From: Halobacteriales archaeon QS_4_70_19
GTDB taxonomy: Archaea > Halobacteriota > Halobacteria > Halobacteriales > Haloarculaceae
DNA: 64,000 bases
Direction: 5' to 3'
Assembly (NCBI GenBank): GCA_003020985.1
Contig: PXRM01000020.1
Coordinates: 83,771 to 147,770 of the forward strand
Made by a program: the position numbers and the translations under genes. Positions 8,412 through 16,866 of this stretch are shown one piece after another. Numbering within the stretch: the first letter of the stretch is position 1; every line of letters begins with the position of its first letter. The notes beneath the pieces were generated by a model. That model did not search any database. It was not told the origin of the DNA and was given only the letters and a program-made list of their open reading frames with translations.

Positions 8412-9350
8412 ATGGGTGACCAGAACGTCGAGGTCGACCTGCTCGAAGCCGACGTGGCGGAGGGGTTCGGTGACGAGTGGGAGGAGATCGACGTCTCGGA
8501 CACGGATGCCGACCGCATCGCCCGCAAGCGGGACCGCGAGTTCCTGGAGTTCCGCGAGCGCATCAAGGACGCCGACCAGTTCAAGGTCGAGGCGTCGGTG
8601 TTCGACGACGCGACGCTCGGCGCACTGTACAAACTCGTCCAGGACGGCCACGTCGACGCGTTCGGCGGCCCGCTCTCGACCGGCAAGGAGGCAAACGTCT
8701 ACCTCGCGGCCGGCCCCGAGGGCGAGGTCGCGGTGAAGATCTACCGCATCAACGCCTCGGACTTCCGCTCGATGCGGGACTACCTCGAGGGGGACCCCCG
8801 GTTCGAGGGCATCGGTTCGGACAAAAAGAAGGTCGTCACCGCGTGGACCAAGAAGGAGTACGCCAACCTCCGGCGGGCCCGGGCCGCCGGCGTCCGGGTC
8901 CCCGACCCCGTCGCCGTCCAGCGGAACGTCCTCGTCATGGAGTTCCTCGGGACCGACGGTCAGCGGGCCCACCGGCTCAACGAGGTAGACATCGAGAACC
9001 CCGAGACCGCCTACGAGGTCGTCCGGGAATACACCCGCCGGCTGTTCGACGCGGGCCTCGTCCACGGTGACCTCTCCGAGTACAACGTCGTCGTCCACCG
9101 AGGAGAACTGGCGCTGCTGGACCTCGGACAGGCGGTCACCGTCCACCACCCGAACCACCGGGAATTCCTCGAGCGGGACTGCCGGAACGTGGCCGACTTC
9201 TTTGCGCGGGCGGGCGCCGACGCGGACGCCGCCGAGTTCCTCGGCTACGTCACGCGGGCCCGGGAAGGGGACCAGGAGGCACCCGAGGACGCCCCGACGG
9301 TACCGGAGACGGACCGCGACACCGACGCCACCACGGAGGACCGGCCGTGA
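8412..9350 (+). CDS. rio1: RIO1-type serine/threonine protein kinase
   Basis: 312 residues. The flexible Gly-rich nucleotide loop is GGPLSTGKEANVYLA, the phosphate-binding Lys is in VAVKIYRI, the catalytic loop is HGDLSEYN (Asp220, Asn225), and the metal-binding Asp237 is in LLDLGQAV. Archaeal Rio1 acts in late 30S maturation. The C-terminal 50 residues are an acidic tail. It is co-transcribed with aIF1A and overlaps the next gene by four bases. Confidence 0.94.
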   Translation: MGDQNVEVDLLEADVAEGFGDEWEEIDVSDTDADRIARKRDREFLEFRERIKDADQFKVEASVFDDATLGALYKLVQDGHVDAFGGPLSTGKEANVYLAAGPEGEVAVKIYRINASDFRSMRDYLEGDPRFEGIGSDKKKVVTAWTKKEYANLRRARAAGVRVPDPVAVQRNVLVMEFLGTDGQRAHRLNEVDIENPETAYEVVREYTRRLFDAGLVHGDLSEYNVVVHRGELALLDLGQAVTVHHPNHREFLERDCRNVADFFARAGADADAAEFLGYVTRAREGDQEAPEDAPTVPETDRDTDATTEDRP

Positions 9351-9901
9351 GTCCTCGGCTCCGCGAGGCCATCCCCGACGACGCCGAGGCCATCGCCGCG
9401 GTCGCCGCGGACGCGTGGTGGGCCGCGGCCTCGTCCGCGCTGACGGCCGACGCGGTCAGGACGGCGCTGTCGGACCTCTACGACGAGGCGTTCCTCCGTG
9501 AGGTCGCCGCCGAGGCCGCCGCCGAGGAGGAGTTCCGCTTCCTCGTGGCCGTCGACGGGGCTGGCGGCGAGGACGGGAAGAACGAAGCGGGCGGCGAGGA
9601 GGGCGAGGTCGTCGGCTTCGCCAGTGCGGCCCGGGAGTGGGCCGACGAGGCCGAACTGTTCACCCTCTACGTCGACCCGGACCACTGGGACGAGGGAATC
9701 GGAACGGCGCTGCTGGAGGCGCTGTCGTCCTGGGCCGCCGACCGGGGGGCCGAGCGACTCGTCTGCTCGGCCCTCGCCGACAACACCGTCGCGGTCGCGT
9801 TCCTCGAGTCGCGGGGGTTCGAGCGGACCCGCGAGGTCGAGGCCGAGGTGGGCGGCGAGTCCGTCCCGGAGTACGAGTTCGAGCTGTCGCTGTCGGGGTG
9901 A
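9347..9901 (+). CDS. GNAT-family N-acetyltransferase
   Basis: 184 residues, starting at the GTG that overlaps the Rio1 stop (GTGA), so it is translationally coupled. The acetyl-CoA site is visible in TLYVDPDHWDEGIGTALLEA, followed by VAFLESRGFERTRE, the usual GNAT end. A low-complexity Gly/Glu-rich insertion (about residues 67-84) lies before the core strand. Coupling to Rio1 suggests, but does not prove, a substrate in ribosome or translation factors. Confidence 0.88.
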   Translation: MSPRLREAIPDDAEAIAAVAADAWWAAASSALTADAVRTALSDLYDEAFLREVAAEAAAEEEFRFLVAVDGAGGEDGKNEAGGEEGEVVGFASAAREWADEAELFTLYVDPDHWDEGIGTALLEALSSWAADRGAERLVCSALADNTVAVAFLESRGFERTREVEAEVGGESVPEYEFELSLSG

Positions 9902-9925
9902 GCCGCCGCGGGCGGCTCCAGCGTG

Positions 9926-10450
9926 CTACTCTCTCGGGTTGTTCTCGTCGAGGCTCGCCAGGATCTCCGGGTCGGTGCGGAACTTGAGGACGTTGTGGAT
10001 GACGGAGTTCCGGATGTTCTCCACGACCGGGCCGTGTTCCTTGTAGAACTCGTGGATCCACTTCGACTCGGCCTGCCGCGAGGCGAACATCATCACGGAC
10101 TTCCACTGGTACTCCCCGTCCGAGAGGAAGTAGAACAGCGTGTTCGACGAGTTGCGGACGTATTCCATCGCGTCGCGCCACCCCTCAGCGAAGTTCTCCG
10201 GGTTGAGCTTGAACTCGAACAGCCCGAAGATGAAGTACTCCTCGTTGGGGATGACGGCCTCGCGGAAGACGCCGTGCTCGCGCATCCCCCGGATCGACTC
10301 GCTGACGGTGACGTGCGAGACGTCGATGTCGTACTTCTCCTCGAGGATGCGAGCCAGGTCCCGCGAGGAGAGCTGCGGGTCCCGCGACAGCTCGCGGAGG
10401 ACGTACACGTCCCGCGGCTTGAACTCCCAGTCCGGCGCGTCCCTGCTCAT
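9926..10450 (-). CDS. Winged-helix (Lrp/AsnC-like HTH) transcriptional regulator
   Basis: 174 residues. Residues about 10-60 are a winged helix of the Lrp type (YVLRELSRDPQLSSRDLARILEE, then VSHVTVSESIRGMREHGVFR). The remaining 110 residues are a distinct domain (NEEYFIFGLFEFKLNPENFAEGW ... FYFLSDGEYQWKSVMMFAS) unlike the RAM ligand domain, possibly a small-molecule sensor. It lies next to the dehalogenase-like hydrolase on the same strand, 168 bases apart, and might control it; this is an inference. Confidence 0.82.
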   Translation of the reverse strand: MSRDAPDWEFKPRDVYVLRELSRDPQLSSRDLARILEEKYDIDVSHVTVSESIRGMREHGVFREAVIPNEEYFIFGLFEFKLNPENFAEGWRDAMEYVRNSSNTLFYFLSDGEYQWKSVMMFASRQAESKWIHEFYKEHGPVVENIRNSVIHNVLKFRTDPEILASLDENNPRE

Positions 10451-10618
10451 ACTTCGTCGTCACAGGGCGGGTAAGTGTGTGTTTCGGACGGTGCGTCCCG
10501 GTGGTACCGGTCGTCGCGCCACCGGCGGTCACTGTGGCTGGACGTGTGTGGCGTCCGTGCCGCGGTCCTCGCTGCCCCCATCGCTGGAGGACGGCACGAG
10601 CCGGAACGGGAGGGCCGT

Positions 10619-11485
10619 TCAGCCGTCGAGGAACGAGGCCATCGCCTCGCGGTATTCGGCGCCCACGTCCTCCGGCACCCAGTGGAAGGCACCCGAGAGC
10701 CGGACGACCTCGCCGCCGACGTCCTCGGCCAGGCGCTCGCCGTACTCGACCGGCTGCATCACGTCGTCCTCGGCCCACAGGCAGAGCAGGTCCGCCTCGA
10801 TGGCGTCGTAGTCGATCTCCATCGTGTGGTTCGTGTTCGTCGACACGGCGGCCCGGGAGATGGCACGGCGGCCGTCCTCGCGGAGCCACGGCGCCTTCAT
10901 CCCCTCGACGAAGTCGGGGTCCGGCTCGTCGGCCGCCGCGCCGTCGGCGAACGCGAAGTCGAGCTGCCCCTCGAACTCCTCGCGGTCCATCTCGGCGGTG
11001 TCCGGCAGGCCGAAGTCGACGACGAACTCGACCGGCCAGGAGTCGTAGCAGACCAGGTTGGAGGCGACGAACCTGTCGACACGTTCCGGCTGGTTGGCGG
11101 CGAGTCGGAGCGCCGCGCCCCCGCCGATGTCGTGTCCCACGAAGGTGAACGAGTCCACGCCCAGGTCATCGAGCAGGTCCTCGAGCGCCTGTTCCTGCGC
11201 GCGGATGGAGCGATCGAACCCCTCGCGGGCCGAGGAGTTGCCGTACCCCACCATGTCCGGGACGACGACGCGGAACTCGTCCTCGAAGGCGGGCGCGACC
11301 CGCCGCCAGAGGTAGCCCCACGTCGGGATGCCGTGGACGAACACCAGCGTGTCGCGGGGCTCGTCGCGCTCCGTCGGCCCGGCGTCACGGTAGGCCATCC
11401 GCACGGAGTGCCCATCCACGGTCACGGTGGTTTCGTCCTGCTCCTCGCTCCACTGCTCGTGGTCCATCGGGTCCACATCGCGCAT
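10619..11485 (-). CDS. Alpha/beta hydrolase, haloalkane dehalogenase/epoxide hydrolase-like
   Basis: 288 residues. HGIPTWGYLWRR carries the HGxP oxyanion motif, and the nucleophile elbow is GHDIGGG with Asp119 instead of Ser. This is the mark of haloalkane dehalogenases and epoxide hydrolases rather than esterases. The acid is in CLWAEDDVMQ and the His in GAFHWVPED. I chose the ATG at 11485; another ATG at 11467 would remove six residues. The compound used is unknown. Confidence 0.87.
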   Translation of the reverse strand: MRDVDPMDHEQWSEEQDETTVTVDGHSVRMAYRDAGPTERDEPRDTLVFVHGIPTWGYLWRRVAPAFEDEFRVVVPDMVGYGNSSAREGFDRSIRAQEQALEDLLDDLGVDSFTFVGHDIGGGAALRLAANQPERVDRFVASNLVCYDSWPVEFVVDFGLPDTAEMDREEFEGQLDFAFADGAAADEPDPDFVEGMKAPWLREDGRRAISRAAVSTNTNHTMEIDYDAIEADLLCLWAEDDVMQPVEYGERLAEDVGGEVVRLSGAFHWVPEDVGAEYREAMASFLDG

Positions 11486-11712
11486 GTGCGGGACGGCGGG
11501 CGCCGCCCTCCTGAATCCACCGACGGTACGGGTCCGATGGCCACACCGAACGGCGACATCTGGTGTACTGCGACGGCACGACGGTAATTCGGGAAGCAGG
11601 AACCGAGTGCGGGAGATTATCGGGGAGATTCGCCGACAGGATGGAAACCCGCCCCGGCCGACTGAACGGCCGGTAGGCACCGTCTCCCCGCGAACCGTCG
11701 CGTTTTCCGTGA

Positions 11713-11720
11713 CTTTATCC
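11713..11720 (+). promoter_or_regulatory. TATA box of the 67-residue membrane protein gene
   Basis: ctttatcc is centred 27 bases before the ATG at 11744, consistent with leaderless transcription. Confidence 0.55.
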
Positions 11721-11743
11721 CACACGCGCGAATCCGCCCGGAC

Positions 11744-11947
11744 ATGGACATCGAGGAAACCAAGGAGTCGCTCGGTGAGGTCGGACAGAAGGGCGTGCTG
11801 GCGCTCGTGCTGGGACTGCTCGTCGTCGCTCGGGAGAACAAGACGGCCGCCGTCGGCGTCACGCTGGTGGTCATCGGGATGGGGATGGTCGCCCGCGGGC
11901 TCGTCGAGTCCGCGCTGGAGGAGATGGGCATGGGCGGGATGCTCTGA
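11744..11947 (+). CDS. Small two-helix membrane protein, conserved haloarchaeal type
   Basis: 67 residues with two predicted membrane segments (LALVLGLLVVA and VGVTLVVIGMGMVARGLV) joined by a short charged loop (RENKTA). An amphipathic, acidic N terminus and a Met/Gly-rich C terminus flank them. It resembles small uncharacterised haloarchaeal membrane proteins (DUF7470-like, from memory). No function is known. Confidence 0.75.
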   Translation: MDIEETKESLGEVGQKGVLALVLGLLVVARENKTAAVGVTLVVIGMGMVARGLVESALEEMGMGGML

Positions 11948-11991
11948 GGCCGGCCGCCCGACCGTCTTCGACGGCGCCCGCCGGCGAGTCG

Positions 11992-12261
11992 CTACGCCGG
12001 CCGGCCGGACTCGTCCTCCCGCTGGAGAATGTAGACCACGAACACCACGATCCCGACGACGAACCCGACGGCCGTCAGGCCACCGACCGCGATGGCCCAG
12101 AGGGTCGCGTTGTCCTCGCCCCGCCGCTCGGCGTCCGCGTAGACGTAGTACCCCAGCGCGATGGGGAGTACCACCCCCAAGACGACGACGGCGAGGAGCA
12201 GCAGGAGGAGTTCGACACCACCGGGGATCTGGAGGGGGAGGACGGGCACGAGGAGCGTCAT
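11992..12261 (-). CDS. Small membrane protein of unknown function
   Basis: 89 residues from the ATG at 12261; a start at 12279 would add six residues. Two strong membrane segments are seen: VELLLLLLAVVVLGVVLPIALGYY and WAIAVGGLTAVGFVVGIVVFVVYIL. Between them lies a short DAERRGEDNATL loop, a pattern seen in many haloarchaeal proteins annotated only as hypothetical. It ends with a charged QREDESGR tail. It is convergent with the 67-residue gene. Confidence 0.72.
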   Translation of the reverse strand: MTLLVPVLPLQIPGGVELLLLLLAVVVLGVVLPIALGYYVYADAERRGEDNATLWAIAVGGLTAVGFVVGIVVFVVYILQREDESGRPA

Positions 12262-12316
12262 CGTTCGTCGTGTCAGCACGGACCGGCAAGAGGCTTGCTC
12301 CGCGTCCCGCCCCCGG

Positions 12317-14299
12317 TCAGTCGCTCTCGGAGGGGCGGTCGGCGCGGTGTTCGCTGATGAGCCGGTCGACCATCTCCGCGTTCTGGTCGCGCCGGCGGTC
12401 CTCGGCCCGCTCGTGCCAGTCCTCGATGGCGGCCTCCACCTCGCGCTCGCGGGCGACCGCCAGTTCGTCCACCTCCTGGACGGTCACGTCGTCGGCCGGG
12501 CCCTCGGGAATGCCGTGCTCGAACAGCACCTGGTCGGCCTGCTCGGAGAGGTTGCCGTAGCGGAGGACGACCCGGGGGTCGATTTCGGCGAGGAGTTCGG
12601 CCGTCCCGCGGCCGGCGCCGGAGGCGTCGCGCAGGAGGATGACATCGTCCTCGGCCAGCCCGTACCCCTCCTGGGCGTCCTCGATGGCGGTCCGCGTGAA
12701 CTGGTCGATGGGCTTGACCGGGACGAGGCCGGCCCGCTCGTCGGCCACGTCGGCGAAGTCCGAGTGGTCGAGCCGCCAGAGCGCCTTCAGCCGCTCCAGT
12801 TTGCCCTCGAGTTCCTCGACGGTCTCGCGCTCCCCGGAAAGTTCGCGTTCGAGGCGGTCGTTCTCGCGTTCGAGGCGGGCGACCTCGCGGCGCTCGCGGG
12901 CCTCCTGGCGCTCCTCCCGCCGGGCTTCGCTCAGTTCGTTCTCGTACTCGGCGATGCGCTCGTCCTTCTGCTGGACGGTCTCGCGCAGCTCCTCGACGTG
13001 ACCCTCCAGCCGCTCGACGCGGGCCTCGAGGCGCTTGATCTCCTGCTCCTCGGCGGTGAGTTCGCGGGGCTCGTGGGTGGCGTCGGCCTCCTCCGCCTCG
13101 CCGTCGTCGCGCAGGTCCTCGAGAACGGCCTCGACGGGCTCCTCGTCGGCGACGACGCGTTCCGTCACCTCACCCCGGTCGAAGCCCGCGGGGACCTTCC
13201 GCGCGATGCGCCGGAACTGGTCCTCGTGGGCGTCGAACGCGCGGAGCGCGGCGGCCATCGCGTCGCGCTCGTGGTCGTTGTCGTACGCCTCCTCGCGGGT
13301 GCGGTGCTGCTTCGTGTCCACCGGGAGGTCCGTCTCGGGGACCCAGCCGGCGGCGTCGAACGAGCGCCGCAGTTTCTCGACCGTCTCGGGCATCGGCGTC
13401 ACGTCCGCGGCCACGAGGATGGGCCGGCCGCGCTCGATGATCCACTCGATGACCGCCGCGGTGTCCGCGGTCCGCGTCGACAGCGTCTCCAGCACCTCGC
13501 CGTCCAGCCCCACGATGGCGACAGCCGTGGTCGTCCCGGGGTCGATGCCGACGAGGACGTGGTCGCGGCGCCGGACGAGCGGCGCGTACTCGATGCCGTC
13601 CTTGCGCTCGCGGTCGATCTCGATGCGCGTGTCGCCGGCGCGCTCCCGCGAGACCGGCAGTTCGGCGGGCGTCGCCTCCACGTGGAACAGCGCCCGGGAG
13701 TAGCCGCCGTACTTCTCGGTCACCTCCATCCCGTAATCGAGCCCGGCCTCGTCCAGTTTCCGCTCGACCTCCCGGGCCTTCGTCTTCACGCTCCCGTGGA
13801 TGCGGCGGGTGAACCGGTCCTCGGACCAGCCCCCGCCACCCCCGGTCGAGCGCCCCCGGGCCACCTTCACCGTCGTCCGGTCGGCGAACGCCGACACCTC
13901 GTAGCCGACGTTCCGAGCGGCCAGTCGGGCGGCGGCCTCGGCCTCTTTCATCGGCTTCTTCCCGTACGGCACCCCGTGGCGGCGGGCCACCCGCGAGAGC
14001 GGTTCCGGCTGCTCGGCGCCGGTCACCTGCACGAGCTTCGTCTCCGACGGCAGCTCCCGCAGGAACCGGACGAGGTCGTCCTTGTCGGTCGCGAGCTCGT
14101 AGGTGTTGTCCGTCGCGACGATGGCCGGCTCCTCGCGCTGGACGAGCCGTGTCAGTTTCCGGTAGGAAACCACGTCCCGGTCGACGTTCTCCCCGTCGAA
14201 CGCGACGACGGCGTAGGACGGGGCGTCCCCCCGTACGTCGCCGCTCTGGATATCTACCCCGAACACCACCGCGTCGAGGGCACTCGTTCGGGTGCTCAC
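12317..14299 (-). CDS. DUF460 protein with RuvC-like nuclease fold
   Basis: 660 residues with a GTG start. The N-terminal part (about 1-250) starts FGVDIQSGD and carries the DUF460-specific region KKPMKEAEAAARLAA. A second RNase-H/RuvC-type core begins VGIDPGTTTAVAIVGLDG (about 255) and continues to HERDAMAAAL, where the DxxxA signature of Holliday-junction-resolvase-like ATP-independent nucleases is found. Residues about 415-530 form a charged coiled coil. A winged or alpha/beta C terminus follows. DUF460 proteins are archaeal and are suspected to act on structured nucleic acid; the target is unproven. Confidence 0.88.
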   Translation of the reverse strand: MSTRTSALDAVVFGVDIQSGDVRGDAPSYAVVAFDGENVDRDVVSYRKLTRLVQREEPAIVATDNTYELATDKDDLVRFLRELPSETKLVQVTGAEQPEPLSRVARRHGVPYGKKPMKEAEAAARLAARNVGYEVSAFADRTTVKVARGRSTGGGGGWSEDRFTRRIHGSVKTKAREVERKLDEAGLDYGMEVTEKYGGYSRALFHVEATPAELPVSRERAGDTRIEIDRERKDGIEYAPLVRRRDHVLVGIDPGTTTAVAIVGLDGEVLETLSTRTADTAAVIEWIIERGRPILVAADVTPMPETVEKLRRSFDAAGWVPETDLPVDTKQHRTREEAYDNDHERDAMAAALRAFDAHEDQFRRIARKVPAGFDRGEVTERVVADEEPVEAVLEDLRDDGEAEEADATHEPRELTAEEQEIKRLEARVERLEGHVEELRETVQQKDERIAEYENELSEARREERQEARERREVARLERENDRLERELSGERETVEELEGKLERLKALWRLDHSDFADVADERAGLVPVKPIDQFTRTAIEDAQEGYGLAEDDVILLRDASGAGRGTAELLAEIDPRVVLRYGNLSEQADQVLFEHGIPEGPADDVTVQEVDELAVAREREVEAAIEDWHERAEDRRRDQNAEMVDRLISEHRADRPSESD

Positions 14300-14410
14300 A
14301 CCACGCTCTCGGCGTCGAACCCGAATAAATCCCGTGCCCGGAGCGGCCGCACGAGCACCCCTCCCACCACCCGCACCGGAGCCGGGGTGAACGAGGGCGA
14401 CACGTAGCAG

Positions 14411-14450
14411 AAGGAATAAGTGGGTGTAAAGTAGACGTTACAGTGTAAAG
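14411..14450 (+). promoter_or_regulatory. Promoter and candidate operator of the membrane protein/XRE pair
   Basis: A TATA-like gaataag lies at 14414-14420. Downstream, gtgtaaag occurs twice (14424-14431 and 14443-14450), 19 bases apart. The first copy also forms an inverted repeat tgtaa/ttaca (14425-14429 and 14438-14442). The array covers the predicted transcription start. It would suit repression by the XRE regulator encoded second in the operon. Confidence 0.5.
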
Positions 14451-14463
14451 GGTGCTTGACACC

Positions 14464-14865
14464 ATGACGGACACCGCCCTCCGGTCCCCTGAAGCATCGA
14501 CTCGTTCACTGTACGCGGCCTCGTGGGCCGTCGGCAGCGTGCTGTACGGCGCGCTCATCGCGGCCGGCTACCCGCTGGTCGGAGTCGCCGCGTTCGGCAT
14601 CGGGGCTGTCGCGGCCGTCGCGATCAACCGCCGGAGCGACCGGCCCACCTTCGACGAGCGCGACCGCGCCGTCTTCGACGAGGCCGGCCGGCACACCATC
14701 GCCGCGGTCGGCATGACCTCGGCCGTCGTCTTCCCGACGATGGTCGCCGCACGGGCGCTCGACCTCGTGACCTGGCCGACGTGGTTCTACTACGCGGCCT
14801 TCTTCGTCGCCGGCCTGTTCGCCGTCTGGGGTGTCTTCGTGGCACTCGCACGGTACCGGCGCTGA
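14464..14865 (+). CDS. DUF2178-like integral membrane protein
   Basis: 133 residues from ATG 14464. It has four predicted membrane segments in two pairs (ASWAVGSVLYGALIAAGYP / VGVAAFGIGAVAAVAI, then AVGMTSAVVFPTMVAARAL / FYYAAFFVAGLFAVWGVFVAL) around a conserved acidic loop FDERDRAVFDEAGRHT. This two-pair architecture with the DERD loop is typical of DUF2178 proteins, which are usually encoded beside an XRE regulator, as here. The function is unknown; a membrane partner of the regulator is likely. Confidence 0.82.
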   Translation: MTDTALRSPEASTRSLYAASWAVGSVLYGALIAAGYPLVGVAAFGIGAVAAVAINRRSDRPTFDERDRAVFDEAGRHTIAAVGMTSAVVFPTMVAARALDLVTWPTWFYYAAFFVAGLFAVWGVFVALARYRR

Positions 14866-14867
14866 CG

Positions 14868-15068
14868 ATGGAGTCGAACCTCCGCGAGTCCCGCGAGCGC
14901 GAGGGGCTCAGTCAGGGCGACCTCGGCGAGGCCGTCGGGGTCACCCGACAGACCATCAACGCCATCGAGCGCGGTCGCTACGACCCGTCGCTGGAACTGG
15001 CGCTGAAGCTCGCGGCGCATTTCGACTGCCCCGTCGAGGACCTGTTCCACCTCGAGGAGCCCCCCTGA
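14868..15068 (+). CDS. XRE-family HTH regulator of the YozG/HipB-like small type
   Basis: 66 residues, essentially one HTH_3 domain: REREGLSQGDLGEAVGVTRQTINAIERGRYDPSLELALKLA, ending CPVEDLFHLEE. This is the small XRE type normally paired with a DUF2178 membrane protein. It starts two bases after the stop of that gene. It probably autoregulates through the repeats at 14424-14450. Confidence 0.92.
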   Translation: MESNLRESREREGLSQGDLGEAVGVTRQTINAIERGRYDPSLELALKLAAHFDCPVEDLFHLEEPP

Positions 15069-15158
15069 CCTTCGTCGCCTTTTATTCAGCGCCCGTAATA
15101 AAAAATAGTGGATGGCCGGCAGTGAATTGAATGGTCGTTCGGTCAACGAGCCGTACGC

Positions 15159-16355
15159 ATGGTACGAGACCCCCCGGTTTCACGACGTGCAACGCTCAGA
15201 CTACTCGGCGGCGCCGGTGCGGCGGCGGCGACGACCGGCCTCGCCAGCGCGGACGGAGAGGGAGACGACCGGCAGCGGTACAACGTCGGATACGACCGGG
15301 CGAGCGGCAAACGGGCCGCTCGCGGCCGTGCAGACTCGGTGGCCCACGAGTTCGCGTTCGACGCGCTGACCATCGAGGCGGACGAGGAGGCCGCCCGCGG
15401 TCTGCAGCGGCGCAACGACGTCCGGTACGTCGAGGAGGACGGGGAGATGGAGGCTCTCGGGGAGACCCTCCCCTGGGGGATCGACCGGACCGACGCCGAC
15501 GTGGCGCACTCGAACGGGGACACCGGCGACGGGGTCGACGTGGCCATCATCGACACCGGCATCGACCACGACCACCCCGACCTCGCGGGCAACCTCGGCG
15601 ACGGGAAGGCCTTCGTCACCACGACCGAACTCGGCGCGCCGGCCTGGGAGGACGACAACGGCCACGGCACCCACTGTGCGGGGACCGCCGACGCGTTGGA
15701 CGACAGCGAGGGCGTCATCGGCGTCTCCACCACGGCGGTCCTGCACGCGGTGAAGGTGCTCGGCTCGCTGGGAACGGGGTCGACCTCCGACGTGGCGAGA
15801 GGCATCGAGTACACTGCCGACCAGGGCTGGGAGGTGGCCAGTCTCTCGCTCGGTGGGGGTGCGTCGAGTACCCTCAAGGAGGCCTGCGAGTACGCCGCCT
15901 CGAAGGGCGTCACGCTGGTCGCCGCGGCGGGCAACGACGGCCCCTGTACGGACTGTGTCGGCTACCCCGCCGCCTACTCGGAGTGTATCGCCGTCAGCGC
16001 CACGAACAAGGACGACCAGCTGGCGGACTTCTCCTCGCAGGGGCCGGAGGTCGAGATCGCGGCCCCCGGCGCGGACGTCTACTCCACCTACGACGGTGAC
16101 TCGTACGAGACCCTCTCCGGGACGAGCATGGCCTGTCCGCACGTCTCCGGGGCCGCGGCCCAGGCCATCGCCAATGGCGCCAGTAGCCGGAGCGAGGTCC
16201 GGAGCGCGCTGAAGAACAACGCCGAGGACATCGGGCTCACCTCGAACGAGGGCGGAGCGGGGCTGCTCGACGTGGCCACGATGCTGGGCTACGACTCCAG
16301 CGACGACGGCACGGGCGACGGTGGCGGCGACGGCGGCGGCGGGCTCCTGGGCTGA
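15159..16355 (+). CDS. Halolysin-like subtilase, Tat-exported
   Basis: 398 residues. SRRATLRLLGG at residues 8-18 is a twin-arginine signal. Residues about 35-98 resemble the I9 propeptide. The S8 catalytic triad is Asp132 (IIDTGID), His169 (NGHGTHCAGT) and Ser323 (GTSMACPHVSG). Two extra cysteines (GPCTDC) may form a disulfide. The gene ends in a Gly/Asp-rich tail instead of the PKD/C-terminal extension of classical halolysins. It is a secreted endoprotease made as a zymogen. A TATA-like aataaaaaat around 15095-15104 gives a leader of about 30 bases. Confidence 0.94.
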   Translation: MVRDPPVSRRATLRLLGGAGAAAATTGLASADGEGDDRQRYNVGYDRASGKRAARGRADSVAHEFAFDALTIEADEEAARGLQRRNDVRYVEEDGEMEALGETLPWGIDRTDADVAHSNGDTGDGVDVAIIDTGIDHDHPDLAGNLGDGKAFVTTTELGAPAWEDDNGHGTHCAGTADALDDSEGVIGVSTTAVLHAVKVLGSLGTGSTSDVARGIEYTADQGWEVASLSLGGGASSTLKEACEYAASKGVTLVAAAGNDGPCTDCVGYPAAYSECIAVSATNKDDQLADFSSQGPEVEIAAPGADVYSTYDGDSYETLSGTSMACPHVSGAAAQAIANGASSRSEVRSALKNNAEDIGLTSNEGGAGLLDVATMLGYDSSDDGTGDGGGDGGGGLLG

Positions 16356-16372
16356 ACCGCCCCCGGGTCGCC

Positions 16373-16792
16373 TCAGAGCGCACCGCGAAGCCGCTCGGCG
16401 ACCGCGTCCAGTTCCTCGCGGTCCGCCCGCGACTGGTTCGCGACGAACTGCACGCCGTCGTCCTCGTAGCGTGGGACGACGTGCAGGTGGACGTGGAACA
16501 CCTCCTGCCCGGCGGCCTCGCCATCGGCCAGGAAGAAATTGATGCCGTCGGGGCCCAGCGACTCCCGGACCGCGGCGGCGATCTCCATCCCTTCCTCGAA
16601 CAGCTGCCCGCCCACCGCGGGGTCGAGGTCTTCGAGGTAGGCTGCGTGCTGCTGTGGCACGACGAGCGTGTGGCCTCTGGTCGCCGGGTTCAGATCCGCG
16701 AACGCCAGCGTCGCCTCCGTCTCGCGGACCACGCTCGCGGCGGCACGCCCCGACACGATCGAACAGAACGGGCACTCGTAGTCCTCGGGCAT
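16373..16792 (-). CDS. HIT-family nucleotide hydrolase
   Basis: 139 residues with the histidine triad HVHLHVVPR and the zinc CPFC at the N terminus. The FADLNPATRGHTLVVPQQH segment is the standard HIT nucleotide-binding strand. Members cleave adenosine polyphosphates or AMP conjugates such as AMP-lysine. It is convergent with the halolysin gene and lies upstream of no evident partner. Confidence 0.92.
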   Translation of the reverse strand: MPEDYECPFCSIVSGRAAASVVRETEATLAFADLNPATRGHTLVVPQQHAAYLEDLDPAVGGQLFEEGMEIAAAVRESLGPDGINFFLADGEAAGQEVFHVHLHVVPRYEDDGVQFVANQSRADREELDAVAERLRGAL

Positions 16793-16866
16793 GCGCGGGC
16801 GTACCGCCCGCTGTCACAAGAGTCTCCGGGGCGGTTCGAGCGCCCGACGGGGTTCTGCCCGAGTCC

